The translations under genes were made by a program, and so were the position numbers. Below the pieces are notes generated by a model. That model was given only the letters and a program-made list of their open reading frames with translations. It was not told the origin of the DNA and made no database searches. 64,000 nucleotides of DNA from Rhodobacter capsulatus (GTDB taxonomy: Bacteria; Pseudomonadota; Alphaproteobacteria; Rhodobacterales; Rhodobacteraceae): the NCBI RefSeq assembly GCF_005144475.1, contig NZ_SWJZ01000026.1, positions 24,783 through 88,782 on the forward strand. Direction: 5' to 3'. Shown here piece by piece: positions 1-8,046 of the stretch (position 1 is the first letter of the stretch; every line of letters begins with the position of its first letter).

Positions 1-466
1 GCCCTGCGTGCCGGTCTGCCCGACCGGGGCCAGCCACCAGACCGCCGATGGTCTGGTGCAGATCGACGCCCGCCGCTGTCTGGGCTGCGGGCTTTGCGCC
101 TGGGCCTGCCCCTATGGCGCGCGGGAACTTGACCCGGTGGCGGGGGTGATGCGCAAATGCACCCTGTGCGCCAATCGCATCGACGATCCCGCAAGGCCCG
201 AGGAGGAGCGCATCCCCGCCTGTGTCCGCGCCTGCCCGACCGGCGCGCGGCATTTCGGCGATCCCTCCGACGCCGAAAGCCCGCTCGGCCGGTTGGTCGC
301 CGAACGCGGCGGGTTCGCGCCGATGCCCGAGTTCGGCACGCAGCCGACGAGCCGCTATCTGCCGCCGCGGCCCAAGGATCGGCTGGGGGCGGGGGCCGGT
401 CTGGAACCGCTCGTGCCCGGGGGCGGTCTGCAGGACTGGCTCGACAAACTGCTGGGGAGGGGCTGA
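1..466 (+). CDS. 4Fe-4S electron-transfer subunit (SoeB/DmsB-like), 5' end missing
   Basis: The reading frame is already open at the first base, so the gene is cut by the window edge. The visible part has ferredoxin-type cysteine clusters: CVPVCPTGA at the edge, CLGCGLCAWACPYGA, CTLC and CVRACPTGA. This is the four-cluster pattern of the iron-sulfur subunit of DMSO-reductase-family enzymes, which relays electrons between a molybdenum subunit and a membrane anchor. The next gene overlaps by one base and is the anchor. With taurine degradation (which releases sulfite) nearby, a sulfite-oxidising Soe complex is the likeliest identity. A Dms- or thiosulfate-reductase-type enzyme cannot be excluded because the catalytic subunit lies outside the window. 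Confidence 0.85.
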   Translation, partial: PCVPVCPTGASHQTADGLVQIDARRCLGCGLCAWACPYGARELDPVAGVMRKCTLCANRIDDPARPEEERIPACVRACPTGARHFGDPSDAESPLGRLVAERGGFAPMPEFGTQPTSRYLPPRPKDRLGAGAGLEPLVPGGGLQDWLDKLLGRG

Positions 467-1377
467 TGCGCGCGGTGCCCTCGGTCATCCTGTTCACCAC
501 GCTTTCGGGCGCGGGCTTCGGTCTGCTTGCTGCGGTGGGGCTGGGCCTGGCGCATGGGGCGGGCCCCTGGCTTGCGGGCTACGGCCTTGTCGTGACAGGG
601 CTTTTCGCCTCGGCCTTCCATCTGGCGCATCCCTGGCGCGCCCGCTTCGCCTTTCGGCAATGGCGCACAAGCTGGCTTGCGCGCGAGGCCTGGGGGGCCA
701 TCGCGGCGTTGATCGTGCTGGCGCCGCCCGCGGTCTCGGCGCTGATCGGCGGGCCGGAGCTGCGGCTTTTCGGGGCGCTTGGCGCGCTGCTCTGCCTTGC
801 CACGGTGGTCTTTACCGCGATGATCTATGCCAGCCTGCGCGCGGTGCCGCGCTGGCATCACTGGTCGGTGCCGGTGACCTATCTGGCCTGCGCCGCGACG
901 GCGGGCTGCTTTCTGGCGGCCCCGCCCGCGGCGGCGGCGCTGGCCGGTCTGGCGCTGGCGCTTTGGCTGGGGGTCTCCTTTCCCCTTGCGGATCGGCGCA
1001 TCGCGGCCCTGGGGCTGACGCGGGCCTGGGCGACCGGTCTTGGCACGGCGGGTCTTGGCACGGGGGGTCGTGGTGCGGGGGGGCGTGGTGCGGGGGCCGA
1101 GGTCCGCAGTTTCGAGCTGCCCCGCACCGGCCCGAGTTTCGTCACCCGCGAGCTGGTCGACCGGGCGGCCGGGGCCGGATCGCCCCTTTTGCGCGGGAGT
1201 TCGGTCGCGCTTGCGGGCCTGCTTCCGGCGGCGCTTTTGCTGGCGGGCGCGGCCCCCGGCGCGGCGCTGGCCGTGCATCTTGCGGGCATCCTGCTGTCGC
1301 GCTGGCTTTTCTTCACCGAAGCGACGCATGTCGCCGCGCTTTATTACCGCGGCGAGCTGAGCCCCGGGCGACGCTGA
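466..1377 (+). CDS. DmsC/SoeC-type membrane anchor subunit
   Basis: A 303-residue, very hydrophobic protein with about eight predicted membrane segments, starting in TGATG overlap with the upstream iron-sulfur subunit. Length and helix pattern match the DmsC/SoeC anchors that exchange electrons with quinone. Motifs typical of the family are the FHLAHPWRA region near residue 45 and the closing FFTEATHVA helix. A Gly/Ala-rich low-complexity stretch around residues 190-208 is encoded by short DNA repeats at about 1035-1098. The pair with the preceding gene makes the anchor assignment safe, but the substrate is inferred from the sulfur context only. Confidence 0.8.
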   Translation: MRAVPSVILFTTLSGAGFGLLAAVGLGLAHGAGPWLAGYGLVVTGLFASAFHLAHPWRARFAFRQWRTSWLAREAWGAIAALIVLAPPAVSALIGGPELRLFGALGALLCLATVVFTAMIYASLRAVPRWHHWSVPVTYLACAATAGCFLAAPPAAAALAGLALALWLGVSFPLADRRIAALGLTRAWATGLGTAGLGTGGRGAGGRGAGAEVRSFELPRTGPSFVTRELVDRAAGAGSPLLRGSSVALAGLLPAALLLAGAAPGAALAVHLAGILLSRWLFFTEATHVAALYYRGELSPGRR

Positions 1378-1388
1378 GTCGCCCCGGG
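1363..1388 (+). terminator. hairpin across the stop codon of the anchor gene
   Basis: CCCGGGCGAC pairs with GTCGCCCCGGG across a five-base loop, with one bulged base. It spans the end of the anchor gene. No T-run follows, so factor-independent termination is uncertain. Confidence 0.3.
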
Positions 1389-1601
1389 AAAGCGCGGAGC
1401 GGCGAAAGCGCAGAAGAAACCTTCTGTCCGAACGCCGCCCCGCTGCGGATTTTCTCCAAAAATGCCGCCAAAACAGAAGATCATTAATATCTATCTTCTC
1501 AATCGTGAATTCTCGTGGTCCGGTTCCCTCAGCCAAGAGACGCGGGATGACCGGACCGGCCGCACCGCCCTTGCGGCATCCGTCTTGCCAGGGGAGTTGC
1601 C

Positions 1602-2069
1602 ATGACTGCCGTTTCCGCCCCGCTTGCGCCGCCCGATGCGCTTGCGCAGATCCACGCCGCCGCGCGCGCGGCCGGTCTGAGCTATGCGGGCGATGTGCCG
1701 CCCGATCTGGCCCATGCGCTGCTCGAGGCCGGGCAGGCGCTGTTGATCGATGTCCGCTCGCCCGAGGAAATCCGCTTCGTCGGCCATGTGCCGGGGGCGG
1801 TGAACGTGCCCTGGGCCAGCGGGCTGGCGCTGACGCGCAACCCGCGGTTTTTGCGCGCGCTGGAAACCGCCGCCCCGCGCGAGGCGGTGATCTTGCTGCT
1901 CTGCCGCTCCGGGCAGCGCTCGGTTCTGGCGGCGCAGGCGGCGACGGCGGCGGGTTTTGCTCAGGTCTTCAACGTCCTTGAGGGCTTCGAGGGCGATCTG
2001 GACGCGGCGGGCCAGCGGGGCCGGGTGTCGGGCTGGCGGCGGCGCGATCTGCCCTGGCGGCAGGACTGA
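1602..2069 (+). CDS. single-domain rhodanese-like sulfurtransferase
   Basis: A 155-residue protein with one rhodanese domain from about residue 35. The DVRSPEE motif and the active loop CRSGQR (Cys101) are intact, so it should carry a persulfide. The six-residue loop is typical of sulfurtransferases, not of Cdc25-like phosphatases. The start is supported by GGGGAG seven bases upstream. It is the first gene of a group with serine acetyltransferase, encapsulin and cysteine desulfurase, all on one strand. Rhodaneses are known companions of Family 2A encapsulin loci, so it may receive or deliver sulfane sulfur for the compartment. Confidence 0.88.
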   Translation: MTAVSAPLAPPDALAQIHAAARAAGLSYAGDVPPDLAHALLEAGQALLIDVRSPEEIRFVGHVPGAVNVPWASGLALTRNPRFLRALETAAPREAVILLLCRSGQRSVLAAQAATAAGFAQVFNVLEGFEGDLDAAGQRGRVSGWRRRDLPWRQD

Positions 2070-2123
2070 GCACGGCCCGGACGCAACAGATTGAACGCAA
2101 GAGATTTCAGCCGAGGAGGCAGC

Positions 2124-3083
2124 ATGACGCTTGACACACAACGAACGGACGTCCTTGAGGACAACGGGTTTTCCCTGGTTCCGGTGCTGGCGGCGCTGAC
2201 CCGGGCGCGGGCCGACTGGCGGGCGGCGCATCATCGCGCCGTCACGCCGGGCGGGCGCGAATTGCCCGCGCCCGAGGCGGTGGAACGGATCGTCGCCGGG
2301 CTGCGCGGCGCGCTGTTTCCGATGCGGCTCGGGCCGTCGGATCTGCGGCAGGAAAGCGAACAGCTTTACGTCGGCCATACGCTTGATGTCGTGCTGCGCG
2401 ATCTGGTGGAACAGGTGGTTCTGGAACTGGGCGGGCGGCCGAGCGACGCCGATCCGGCGCTGCGGGCGGAAATCCGGGCGCGGGCGCATGATCTTGTGCG
2501 CGACTTCGCGCAATATCTGCCGACGATCCGCACCCAGCTTGACAGCGATGTTCTGGCCGCCCACGGCGCCGATCCGGCGGCGCGCAGCGTCGACGAGGTG
2601 CTGTTGTGCTACCCGGGTCTGGCCGCGATGATCCACCACCGCATCGCCCACCAGCTTTACCGTCTTGGCGCGCCGCTGATCGCGCGGATGATCTCGGAGG
2701 CGGCGCATCGGGCGACGGGGATCGACATCCACCCCGGCGCGACGATCGGTACCGGGTTTTTCATCGATCACGGCACCGGCGTCGTGATCGGCGAAACCGC
2801 GGTGATCGGCAACGGCGTGCGGCTGTTTCAGGCGGTCACGCTGGGGGCGAAGAGCTTTCCCACCGATGCGCTGGGCCGCGCGCTCAAGGGGCAACCGCGC
2901 CATCCGATCGTCGAGGATGACGTGGTGATCTATGCCGGCGCCACCGTGCTGGGCCGGGTCACGCTGGGCAAGGGCGCCGTCATTGGCGGCAATGTCTGGC
3001 TGACCGAAAGCGTGTCGCCGGGGGCGCATGTGACCCAGGCGCATCTGACGCAAGGAACCCGGCCGGGCCCCGCAACCGACTGA
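2124..3083 (+). CDS. cysE: serine O-acetyltransferase (EpsC/CysE type)
   Basis: A 319-residue protein. The N-terminal half is alpha-helical and the C-terminal half is a left-handed beta-helix of hexapeptide repeats (GIDIHPGATIG, FIDHGTGVVIGETAVIG) with the His/Asp/Glu residues of CysE. It makes O-acetylserine from serine and acetyl-CoA, the carbon skeleton for cysteine. The start at 2124 follows GAGGAG; a start 11 codons earlier has no good ribosome site. It is longer than short CysE proteins, as in the EpsC family. It stands directly before the encapsulin, so cysteine supply and cysteine desulfuration are genetically coupled. Confidence 0.93.
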   Translation: MTLDTQRTDVLEDNGFSLVPVLAALTRARADWRAAHHRAVTPGGRELPAPEAVERIVAGLRGALFPMRLGPSDLRQESEQLYVGHTLDVVLRDLVEQVVLELGGRPSDADPALRAEIRARAHDLVRDFAQYLPTIRTQLDSDVLAAHGADPAARSVDEVLLCYPGLAAMIHHRIAHQLYRLGAPLIARMISEAAHRATGIDIHPGATIGTGFFIDHGTGVVIGETAVIGNGVRLFQAVTLGAKSFPTDALGRALKGQPRHPIVEDDVVIYAGATVLGRVTLGKGAVIGGNVWLTESVSPGAHVTQAHLTQGTRPGPATD

Positions 3084-3163
3084 CAAAGCGACACATTTCA
3101 AACCTGCCCTCCCCGCGGTCCTGCCGCGGGACGGCCTTCCGCACCCAAGCAAGGAGAGACTGA

Positions 3164-4087
3164 ATGACCGAACCCCTTCAACTGGCGCTCGGCGACAATG
3201 CCGCCCGCCAGCTTGCCAATGCCACGAAGACGGCGCCGATCCTGCCCACGATCACGCCGCGCTGGCTGGTGCATTTCCTGCAATGGCTGCCGGTCGAGGC
3301 CGGGATCTACCGGCTCAACACGGTGAAGAACGCCGAGGCCGTGCGCGTCGCCTGCACCAGCCGCGACGAGGCCGTGCTGCCCACGACCTTCGTCGATTAC
3401 GAGGAAAAGCCGCGCGAATATTTCCTCAATGCGGTCTCGACCGTGCTTGATGTCCACACGCGGGTTTCCGACCTTTATTCCTCGCCCTTCGATCAGGTCA
3501 AGGAACAGCTGCGCCTGACCGTCGAGACGGTGAAGGAGCGCCAGGAAAGCGAGCTGATCAACAACCCCGATTACGGGCTTCTGGCCAATGCCGCCGAGAG
3601 CCAGATCCTGTCCACGCTGACCGGCGCGCCGACACCCGACGATCTGGACGAGCTGATCACCAAGGTCTGGAAGGAACCCGCCTTCTTCCTCGCCCATCCG
3701 CTCGCCATCGCCGCCTTTGGCCGCGAATGCACGCGCCGCGGCGTGCCGCCCGCGACCGTCAGCCTGTTCGGGGCGCAGTTCCTCACCTGGCGCGGCCTGC
3801 CGATCATCCCGTCCGACAAGATCCCCGTCACCGGCGGCAAGACCTCGATCCTGCTTCTGCGGGTGGGCGAGAAGCGGCAGGGCGTGGTGGGGTTGTTCCA
3901 GCCCGGCCTTGACGGCGAGCAGAGCCCGGGCCTGTCGGTGCGCTTCATGGGCATCGACCGCAATGCGATCGCGTCTTACCTGATCTCGCTCTACTGCTCG
4001 CTCGTCGTGCAATCGCCCGATGCGCTGGCCGTTCTGACCGATGTCGAAGTGGGGAAATATCATGACTATCCCGACACTTACCGCTGA
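3164..4087 (+). CDS. Family 2A encapsulin shell protein
   Basis: A 307-residue protein recognised as a Family 2A encapsulin (the SrpI type), an HK97-fold shell protein. Characteristic stretches are TITPRWLVHFLQWLPVEAGIY near residue 30, the DYEEKPREYFLN E-loop region near residue 80, and LTWRGLPIIPSDKIP near residue 220. No cyclic-nucleotide-binding domain is inserted, which separates 2A from 2B. A strong AAGGAGAG ribosome site precedes it. The cargo gene, a cysteine desulfurase with a long disordered N-terminus, starts inside its 3' end. In other bacteria this pair forms a T=1 cage that loads the desulfurase and can store elemental sulfur. That role here is inference from family. Confidence 0.92.
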   Translation: MTEPLQLALGDNAARQLANATKTAPILPTITPRWLVHFLQWLPVEAGIYRLNTVKNAEAVRVACTSRDEAVLPTTFVDYEEKPREYFLNAVSTVLDVHTRVSDLYSSPFDQVKEQLRLTVETVKERQESELINNPDYGLLANAAESQILSTLTGAPTPDDLDELITKVWKEPAFFLAHPLAIAAFGRECTRRGVPPATVSLFGAQFLTWRGLPIIPSDKIPVTGGKTSILLLRVGEKRQGVVGLFQPGLDGEQSPGLSVRFMGIDRNAIASYLISLYCSLVVQSPDALAVLTDVEVGKYHDYPDTYR

Positions 4088-5843
4088 GGGCGCGGCCCCC
4101 GCGGGCCTGCCCGACATCGCGCAACTGACGGCGCTGGCGCGGGACTTCTTCGCCACGCCGCCGGGAGAGGGGGGCGCAAGCCCCTCTTACCTGGCCGAGC
4201 CCGATGTCGCCACCGCGGGCGCGCTTGCGCGGCGCGCGACGGGCGGCCATCCCGGCGCCACGGGTCCGGCGGCGGATCTGGCCCCCGGGGCGGGGCTTGC
4301 CCCCGGCGCGCTTGGCACGGCGCCCTTGGGCGCGGGGCATGCCGACAGTCTCGACAGCCTTGCCCGGCAGGCCTTCGGGCTGCTGACCGGCAAATCGGCG
4401 GCCCATGCGCCGGATCGGTCCGGGGCCCCGACGCTTGCCCCGCAGGACGCCGCGCCCGCGGTCTTGCAGGCGCCCCCGGCCCATGCCCGACCGGCGGCCG
4501 TCCCGGCTTCGCCGCGGATCGGGGCGCCCCCCCATGCCCCGGCGCAAGCCGCCCCGCCCGGGCGGTTCTACTTCCTGCCCGAGACGGCGGCGGAGCCCCC
4601 CCCGGCGCCGCCCGCCGCGACGCCTGCGTTCGACGTCCATGCCGTGCGGCGCGATTTCCCGATCCTGCAGGAACGGGTGAACGGGCGGCAACTGATCTGG
4701 TTCGACAATGCCGCGACGACGCAGAAACCCGCTTGCGTGATCGACCGGCTGTCCGAGTTCTATCGGCACGAGAATTCGAACATCCACCGCGCCGCGCATA
4801 CCTTGGCGGCGCGGGCGACGGATGCCTATGAGCACGCCCGCGATGCGGTGCGGGATTTTCTCGGCGCGGCCTCGTCGGAGGAAATCACCTTCGTCCGCGG
4901 TGCGACCGAGGGGATCAACCTTGTCGCTCGGACCTGGGGCGTGGCGAACATTCGCGCGGGCGACGAGATCATCGTCTCGCATCTGGAACATCACGCGAAT
5001 ATCGTGCCCTGGCAACAGCTTGCGGCCGAAAAGGGGGCGCGGATCCGGGTCATTCCGGTCGATGACACGGGGCAGCTGCAGCTTGACGAATATCTGAAGC
5101 TGCTCTGCCCGCGCACGAAGATCGTGGCGGTGACGCAGGTCTCGAACGCGCTCGGCACCGTCGTTCCGGTGCGCGAGATCGTGGCGGCGGCGCATGGGGT
5201 CGGCGCGGTGGCGCTGGTCGATGGCGCGCAATCGGTCAGCCACATGCCGGTGAACGTGCAGGAGATCGGCGCCGATTTCTTCGTCTTTTCCGGGCACAAG
5301 GTCTTCGGGCCCACCGGCATCGGCGCGGTCTACATCCGCCGCGCCCTGGCCGAGACCCTGCCGCCCTGGCAGGGCGGCGGCAACATGATCGCCGATGTTC
5401 GCTTCGAGCACACGGTCTATCAGCCGCCGCCCGCGCGGTTCGAGGCGGGCACCGGCAATATCGCCGATGCCGCCGGGCTGGCGGCGGCGCTGGCCTATGT
5501 GCAAAGGATCGGGCTTGCGGCGATCGGCGCCTATGAACACGCGCTTCTGGACTATGCGACCGCGCAACTGGCGCAGGTGCCCGGGGTGCGGCTGATCGGC
5601 ACCGCGGCGCACAAGGCTTCGGTGCTCTCCTTCGTGCTGGAGGGGGTCGCGCCGCTCGAGGTCGGACGCGCGCTGGATCGCGAGGGCATCGCGGTGCGGG
5701 CGGGGCATCACTGCGCGCAACCGATCCTGCGCCGCTTCGGGCTGGAAGCCACGGTGCGGCCCTCGCTCGCCTTTTACAACACAAGCGACGAGGTCGATCT
5801 TTTCGTCGCGGCGGTGGCCAGGCTTGCCAGCCGCCGCCGCTGA
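4062..5843 (+). CDS. encapsulated SufS-type cysteine desulfurase with disordered cargo-loading domain
   Basis: A 593-residue protein. Residues 1-189 are Pro/Ala/Gly-rich and disordered, with short conserved islands (a helix near 16-30, LARQAFGLLTG near 100, FYFLPETA at 169-176) typical of Family 2A cargo-loading domains. The catalytic domain follows, with the PLP lysine in SGHKVFG (about Lys413) and the type-II catalytic cysteine in RAGHHCAQP (about Cys551). It converts cysteine to alanine plus a protein persulfide. ATG 4062 is chosen for its GTGGGGA ribosome site. It overlaps the encapsulin gene by 26 bases, implying translational coupling of shell and cargo. An in-frame ATG at 4041 is the alternative. 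Confidence 0.93.
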   Translation: MTIPTLTAEGAAPAGLPDIAQLTALARDFFATPPGEGGASPSYLAEPDVATAGALARRATGGHPGATGPAADLAPGAGLAPGALGTAPLGAGHADSLDSLARQAFGLLTGKSAAHAPDRSGAPTLAPQDAAPAVLQAPPAHARPAAVPASPRIGAPPHAPAQAAPPGRFYFLPETAAEPPPAPPAATPAFDVHAVRRDFPILQERVNGRQLIWFDNAATTQKPACVIDRLSEFYRHENSNIHRAAHTLAARATDAYEHARDAVRDFLGAASSEEITFVRGATEGINLVARTWGVANIRAGDEIIVSHLEHHANIVPWQQLAAEKGARIRVIPVDDTGQLQLDEYLKLLCPRTKIVAVTQVSNALGTVVPVREIVAAAHGVGAVALVDGAQSVSHMPVNVQEIGADFFVFSGHKVFGPTGIGAVYIRRALAETLPPWQGGGNMIADVRFEHTVYQPPPARFEAGTGNIADAAGLAAALAYVQRIGLAAIGAYEHALLDYATAQLAQVPGVRLIGTAAHKASVLSFVLEGVAPLEVGRALDREGIAVRAGHHCAQPILRRFGLEATVRPSLAFYNTSDEVDLFVAAVARLASRRR

Positions 5844-5857
5844 GATCGCAAAAGACG

Positions 5858-5887
5858 AAAGGCCCCGGATCGCTCCGGGGCCTTTTG
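5858..5887. terminator. strong rho-independent terminator, probably bidirectional
   Basis: AAAGGCCCCGGA, four-base loop, TCCGGGGCCTTTT. It follows the cysteine desulfurase (plus) by 15 bases and also lies just past tauC (minus), with A and T runs on both sides, so it can serve both converging operons. Confidence 0.92.
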
Positions 5888-5907
5888 CTTTCGGGGCGGC
5901 CGCGCGA

Positions 5908-7161
5908 TCAGCCGCCGGTCTTGCCGCGCCAGGGCACGACGCGGCGTTCGGCCGCGCGCAGGGCGACATCGATGCCATAGCCGATGAAACCGATGAGCAG
6001 GATCCCCATCACCACGATGTCGGTCAGCTGGAATTTCGAGGCGACAAGGATCATCATCCCCGCGCCCTTTTCCGCCGCGACCAGTTCCGCCGCGACCACG
6101 GTGCCCCAGCACACCCCCATCGCCACCCGCGCGCCGATGAAAAGATCGGGCAGCGAATTCGGGATGATCACATGCGTCAGCACCTGCCATTTCGAGGCGC
6201 CGAGGCTGTAGGCGGCATGGACCTTCGAGAGCCGCACCCCCGCCACGCCCGAGCGCGCCGCGATCACCATGATCCAGAGCGCGGCGAGGAACAGCAGCAC
6301 GATCTTGCCGGTTTCCCAGATCCCCCACCAGATGATGATCAGCGGAATGAGCGCCAGCGGCGGCACCGGCCGCATGAATTCGACGATCGGATCGAACCAG
6401 CCCCGCACCCAGCCCGACAGCCCCATCGCATAGCCAAGCGGAATGCCGATCAGCGCGCCGAAAAAGAACCCGGCCAGCACGCGAAACAGCGAAAAGCCCA
6501 GATGTTCCCACAGCGGCTTGTTCTGATAGCCCTCCCGCGCGATCTGCCAGAACCGGGCGGCGACGCTTTCGGGCGCGGGCAGCCAGATCGGCTCCATCTG
6601 CCAGCCCTTGTCGGGCGCAAACGAGAGCGAGCCTTTCGGCGTCAGCGTCACCTGCCCATGGGCGACAGGCAGCGGCTGGCCCACCGTCACGGGCTGCCCG
6701 TCGATCGCCGTCAGGGTCACCCCCGGCGCGTCATTCGCCGTCGGGCGCACCAGCGCATAGCGCCAGGCCGCGACCGAGGCGGCGTCATCCTGCGCCAGCC
6801 CGCTGCGCGGCGCGGGCAAAACCGGCTTCTGCGGCGTCTTGTCGGCGGGGGAAAGCACGTTGACCCGCACCGTGGCGGTCTCTGTCGCCCCGTCCGGCGC
6901 GGTCACGGTATAGCGAAACGCGGTCTCGCCGATGAAGGGGCCGGGCACATGGATCGGCACCAGTTTCGAGCCGGTGAAGGCCCCCCAGATCAGGAAGATC
7001 GTCAGCACCGAGAGCACCGAGGCGATGCGATCGGGCTGCACGGCGCCCGCGTCGCCAAAGGTGACGGTGCGGCGGGCGCCGTCGATGCGGCCGCGGCGGA
7101 TCAGGCGCAGGCTCAGCCCCGCGCCCAGGAAGATCGCCAGATAGGCAAGGGCAAGGATCAT
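5908..7161 (-). CDS. tauC: taurine ABC transporter permease with N-terminal extracytoplasmic insert
   Basis: A 417-residue protein, about 140-150 residues longer than usual TauC/SsuC permeases. The C-terminal half is the standard permease (EAA-like loop near LSKVHAAYSLGASKWQVLTHVIIP). The N-terminal part has two extra hydrophobic segments (about 1-20 and 47-65). A segment facing the periplasm follows, carrying motifs of cadherin/VCBS-like Ig repeats (FRYTVTAPDGATETATV near 88, LTPKGSLSFAPDKGW near 172). The start overlaps the end of tauB by four bases (ATGA). It is part of tauABC. The extension is odd and might mediate envelope or partner contacts; this is speculation. Confidence 0.88.
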   Translation of the reverse strand: MILALAYLAIFLGAGLSLRLIRRGRIDGARRTVTFGDAGAVQPDRIASVLSVLTIFLIWGAFTGSKLVPIHVPGPFIGETAFRYTVTAPDGATETATVRVNVLSPADKTPQKPVLPAPRSGLAQDDAASVAAWRYALVRPTANDAPGVTLTAIDGQPVTVGQPLPVAHGQVTLTPKGSLSFAPDKGWQMEPIWLPAPESVAARFWQIAREGYQNKPLWEHLGFSLFRVLAGFFFGALIGIPLGYAMGLSGWVRGWFDPIVEFMRPVPPLALIPLIIIWWGIWETGKIVLLFLAALWIMVIAARSGVAGVRLSKVHAAYSLGASKWQVLTHVIIPNSLPDLFIGARVAMGVCWGTVVAAELVAAEKGAGMMILVASKFQLTDIVVMGILLIGFIGYGIDVALRAAERRVVPWRGKTGG

Positions 7162-7973
7162 TGCGCCGCCTCCAAGGGCGCGGCACGGCCCATGATCTCT
7201 TCCTCCATGTCCCAGATCAGCGCCAGGATTTCGTCGCGGGTTTGAATGAAGTCCGGGCGGCGGCGGATCTCGCGCAGATCGGCGCCGACGGCGGCTTCGG
7301 CGAAAGGCAGCGCATAGTCGCGCAGGATCCGCCCCGGGCGCGGCGCCATCACGATCAGCCGCTGGCCCAGAAGCAGCGCCTCCTCGACCGAATGGGTGAT
7401 CAGGATCACCGTCTTGTCGGTGTCCCGCCAGAGCTTCAGGATCAGCCCCTGCATCTTTTCGCGCGTCAGCGCATCCAGCGCGCCGAGCGGCTCGTCCATC
7501 AGGATCAGCGCGGGGTCATTGGCCAGACAGCGCGCCAGCGCCACGCGTTGCTGCATCCCGCCCGAAAGCGCATAGACCGGCTTGTCGCCAAAGCCCTGCA
7601 GGCCCACGGCGTCAAGCAGATGGTCGGTCAGGCTGGCCCGCTCGGCGCGCGGCACGCCGCGCATCCGGGGCCCGAAGTCGATGTTCTTGCGCACGCTCAT
7701 CCATTCGAACAGCGCGCCCTGCTGGAACACCATGCCGCGTTCGGGGCCGGGGCCGATGACGGGCGCCTCTCCCAGACGCAGGCTGCCGCCGGTGGGCGCC
7801 AGAAATCCGGCAATGATGTTCAAAAGCGTGGTCTTGCCGCAGCCCGAGGGGCCGAGGATCGCGACGAGTTCCCCCCTGCGGACCGTCAGCGAGACATCGC
7901 GCAACGCCTCGGTCGGCGGGCTTGCGGCTTGGGTGAAACGCATCGACAGGCGGTCGATGACAAGGTCGGACAT
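7158..7973 (-). CDS. tauB: taurine ABC transporter ATP-binding protein
   Basis: A 271-residue ABC ATPase with Walker A GPSGCGKTT, Q-loop FQQGALFEW, signature LSGGMQQRVALARC, Walker B LILMDEP and switch THSVEEA. It powers taurine import together with TauA and TauC. The start MSDLVIDRL at 7973 matches the family N-terminus. The ribosome site is weak, and the frame stays open further upstream into the tauA end. It lies 73 bases after tauA and overlaps tauC by ATGA, so the three genes are one operon. Confidence 0.93.
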   Translation of the reverse strand: MSDLVIDRLSMRFTQAASPPTEALRDVSLTVRRGELVAILGPSGCGKTTLLNIIAGFLAPTGGSLRLGEAPVIGPGPERGMVFQQGALFEWMSVRKNIDFGPRMRGVPRAERASLTDHLLDAVGLQGFGDKPVYALSGGMQQRVALARCLANDPALILMDEPLGALDALTREKMQGLILKLWRDTDKTVILITHSVEEALLLGQRLIVMAPRPGRILRDYALPFAEAAVGADLREIRRRPDFIQTRDEILALIWDMEEEIMGRAAPLEAAQ

Positions 7974-8046
7974 GGAAACACCGGGGTTCGAAACGGGGAA
8001 AGGCGCGGGGAAGGCCCCGCGCCGCAGGAGGTCTGGCCGCGCCGCG

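Noticed and set aside
1035..1098. Short GC-rich repeats in the anchor subunit gene, considered as a frameshift or CRISPR-like array
   Set aside because: The frame stays open and encodes a Gly-rich loop. Units are too short and irregular for an array.
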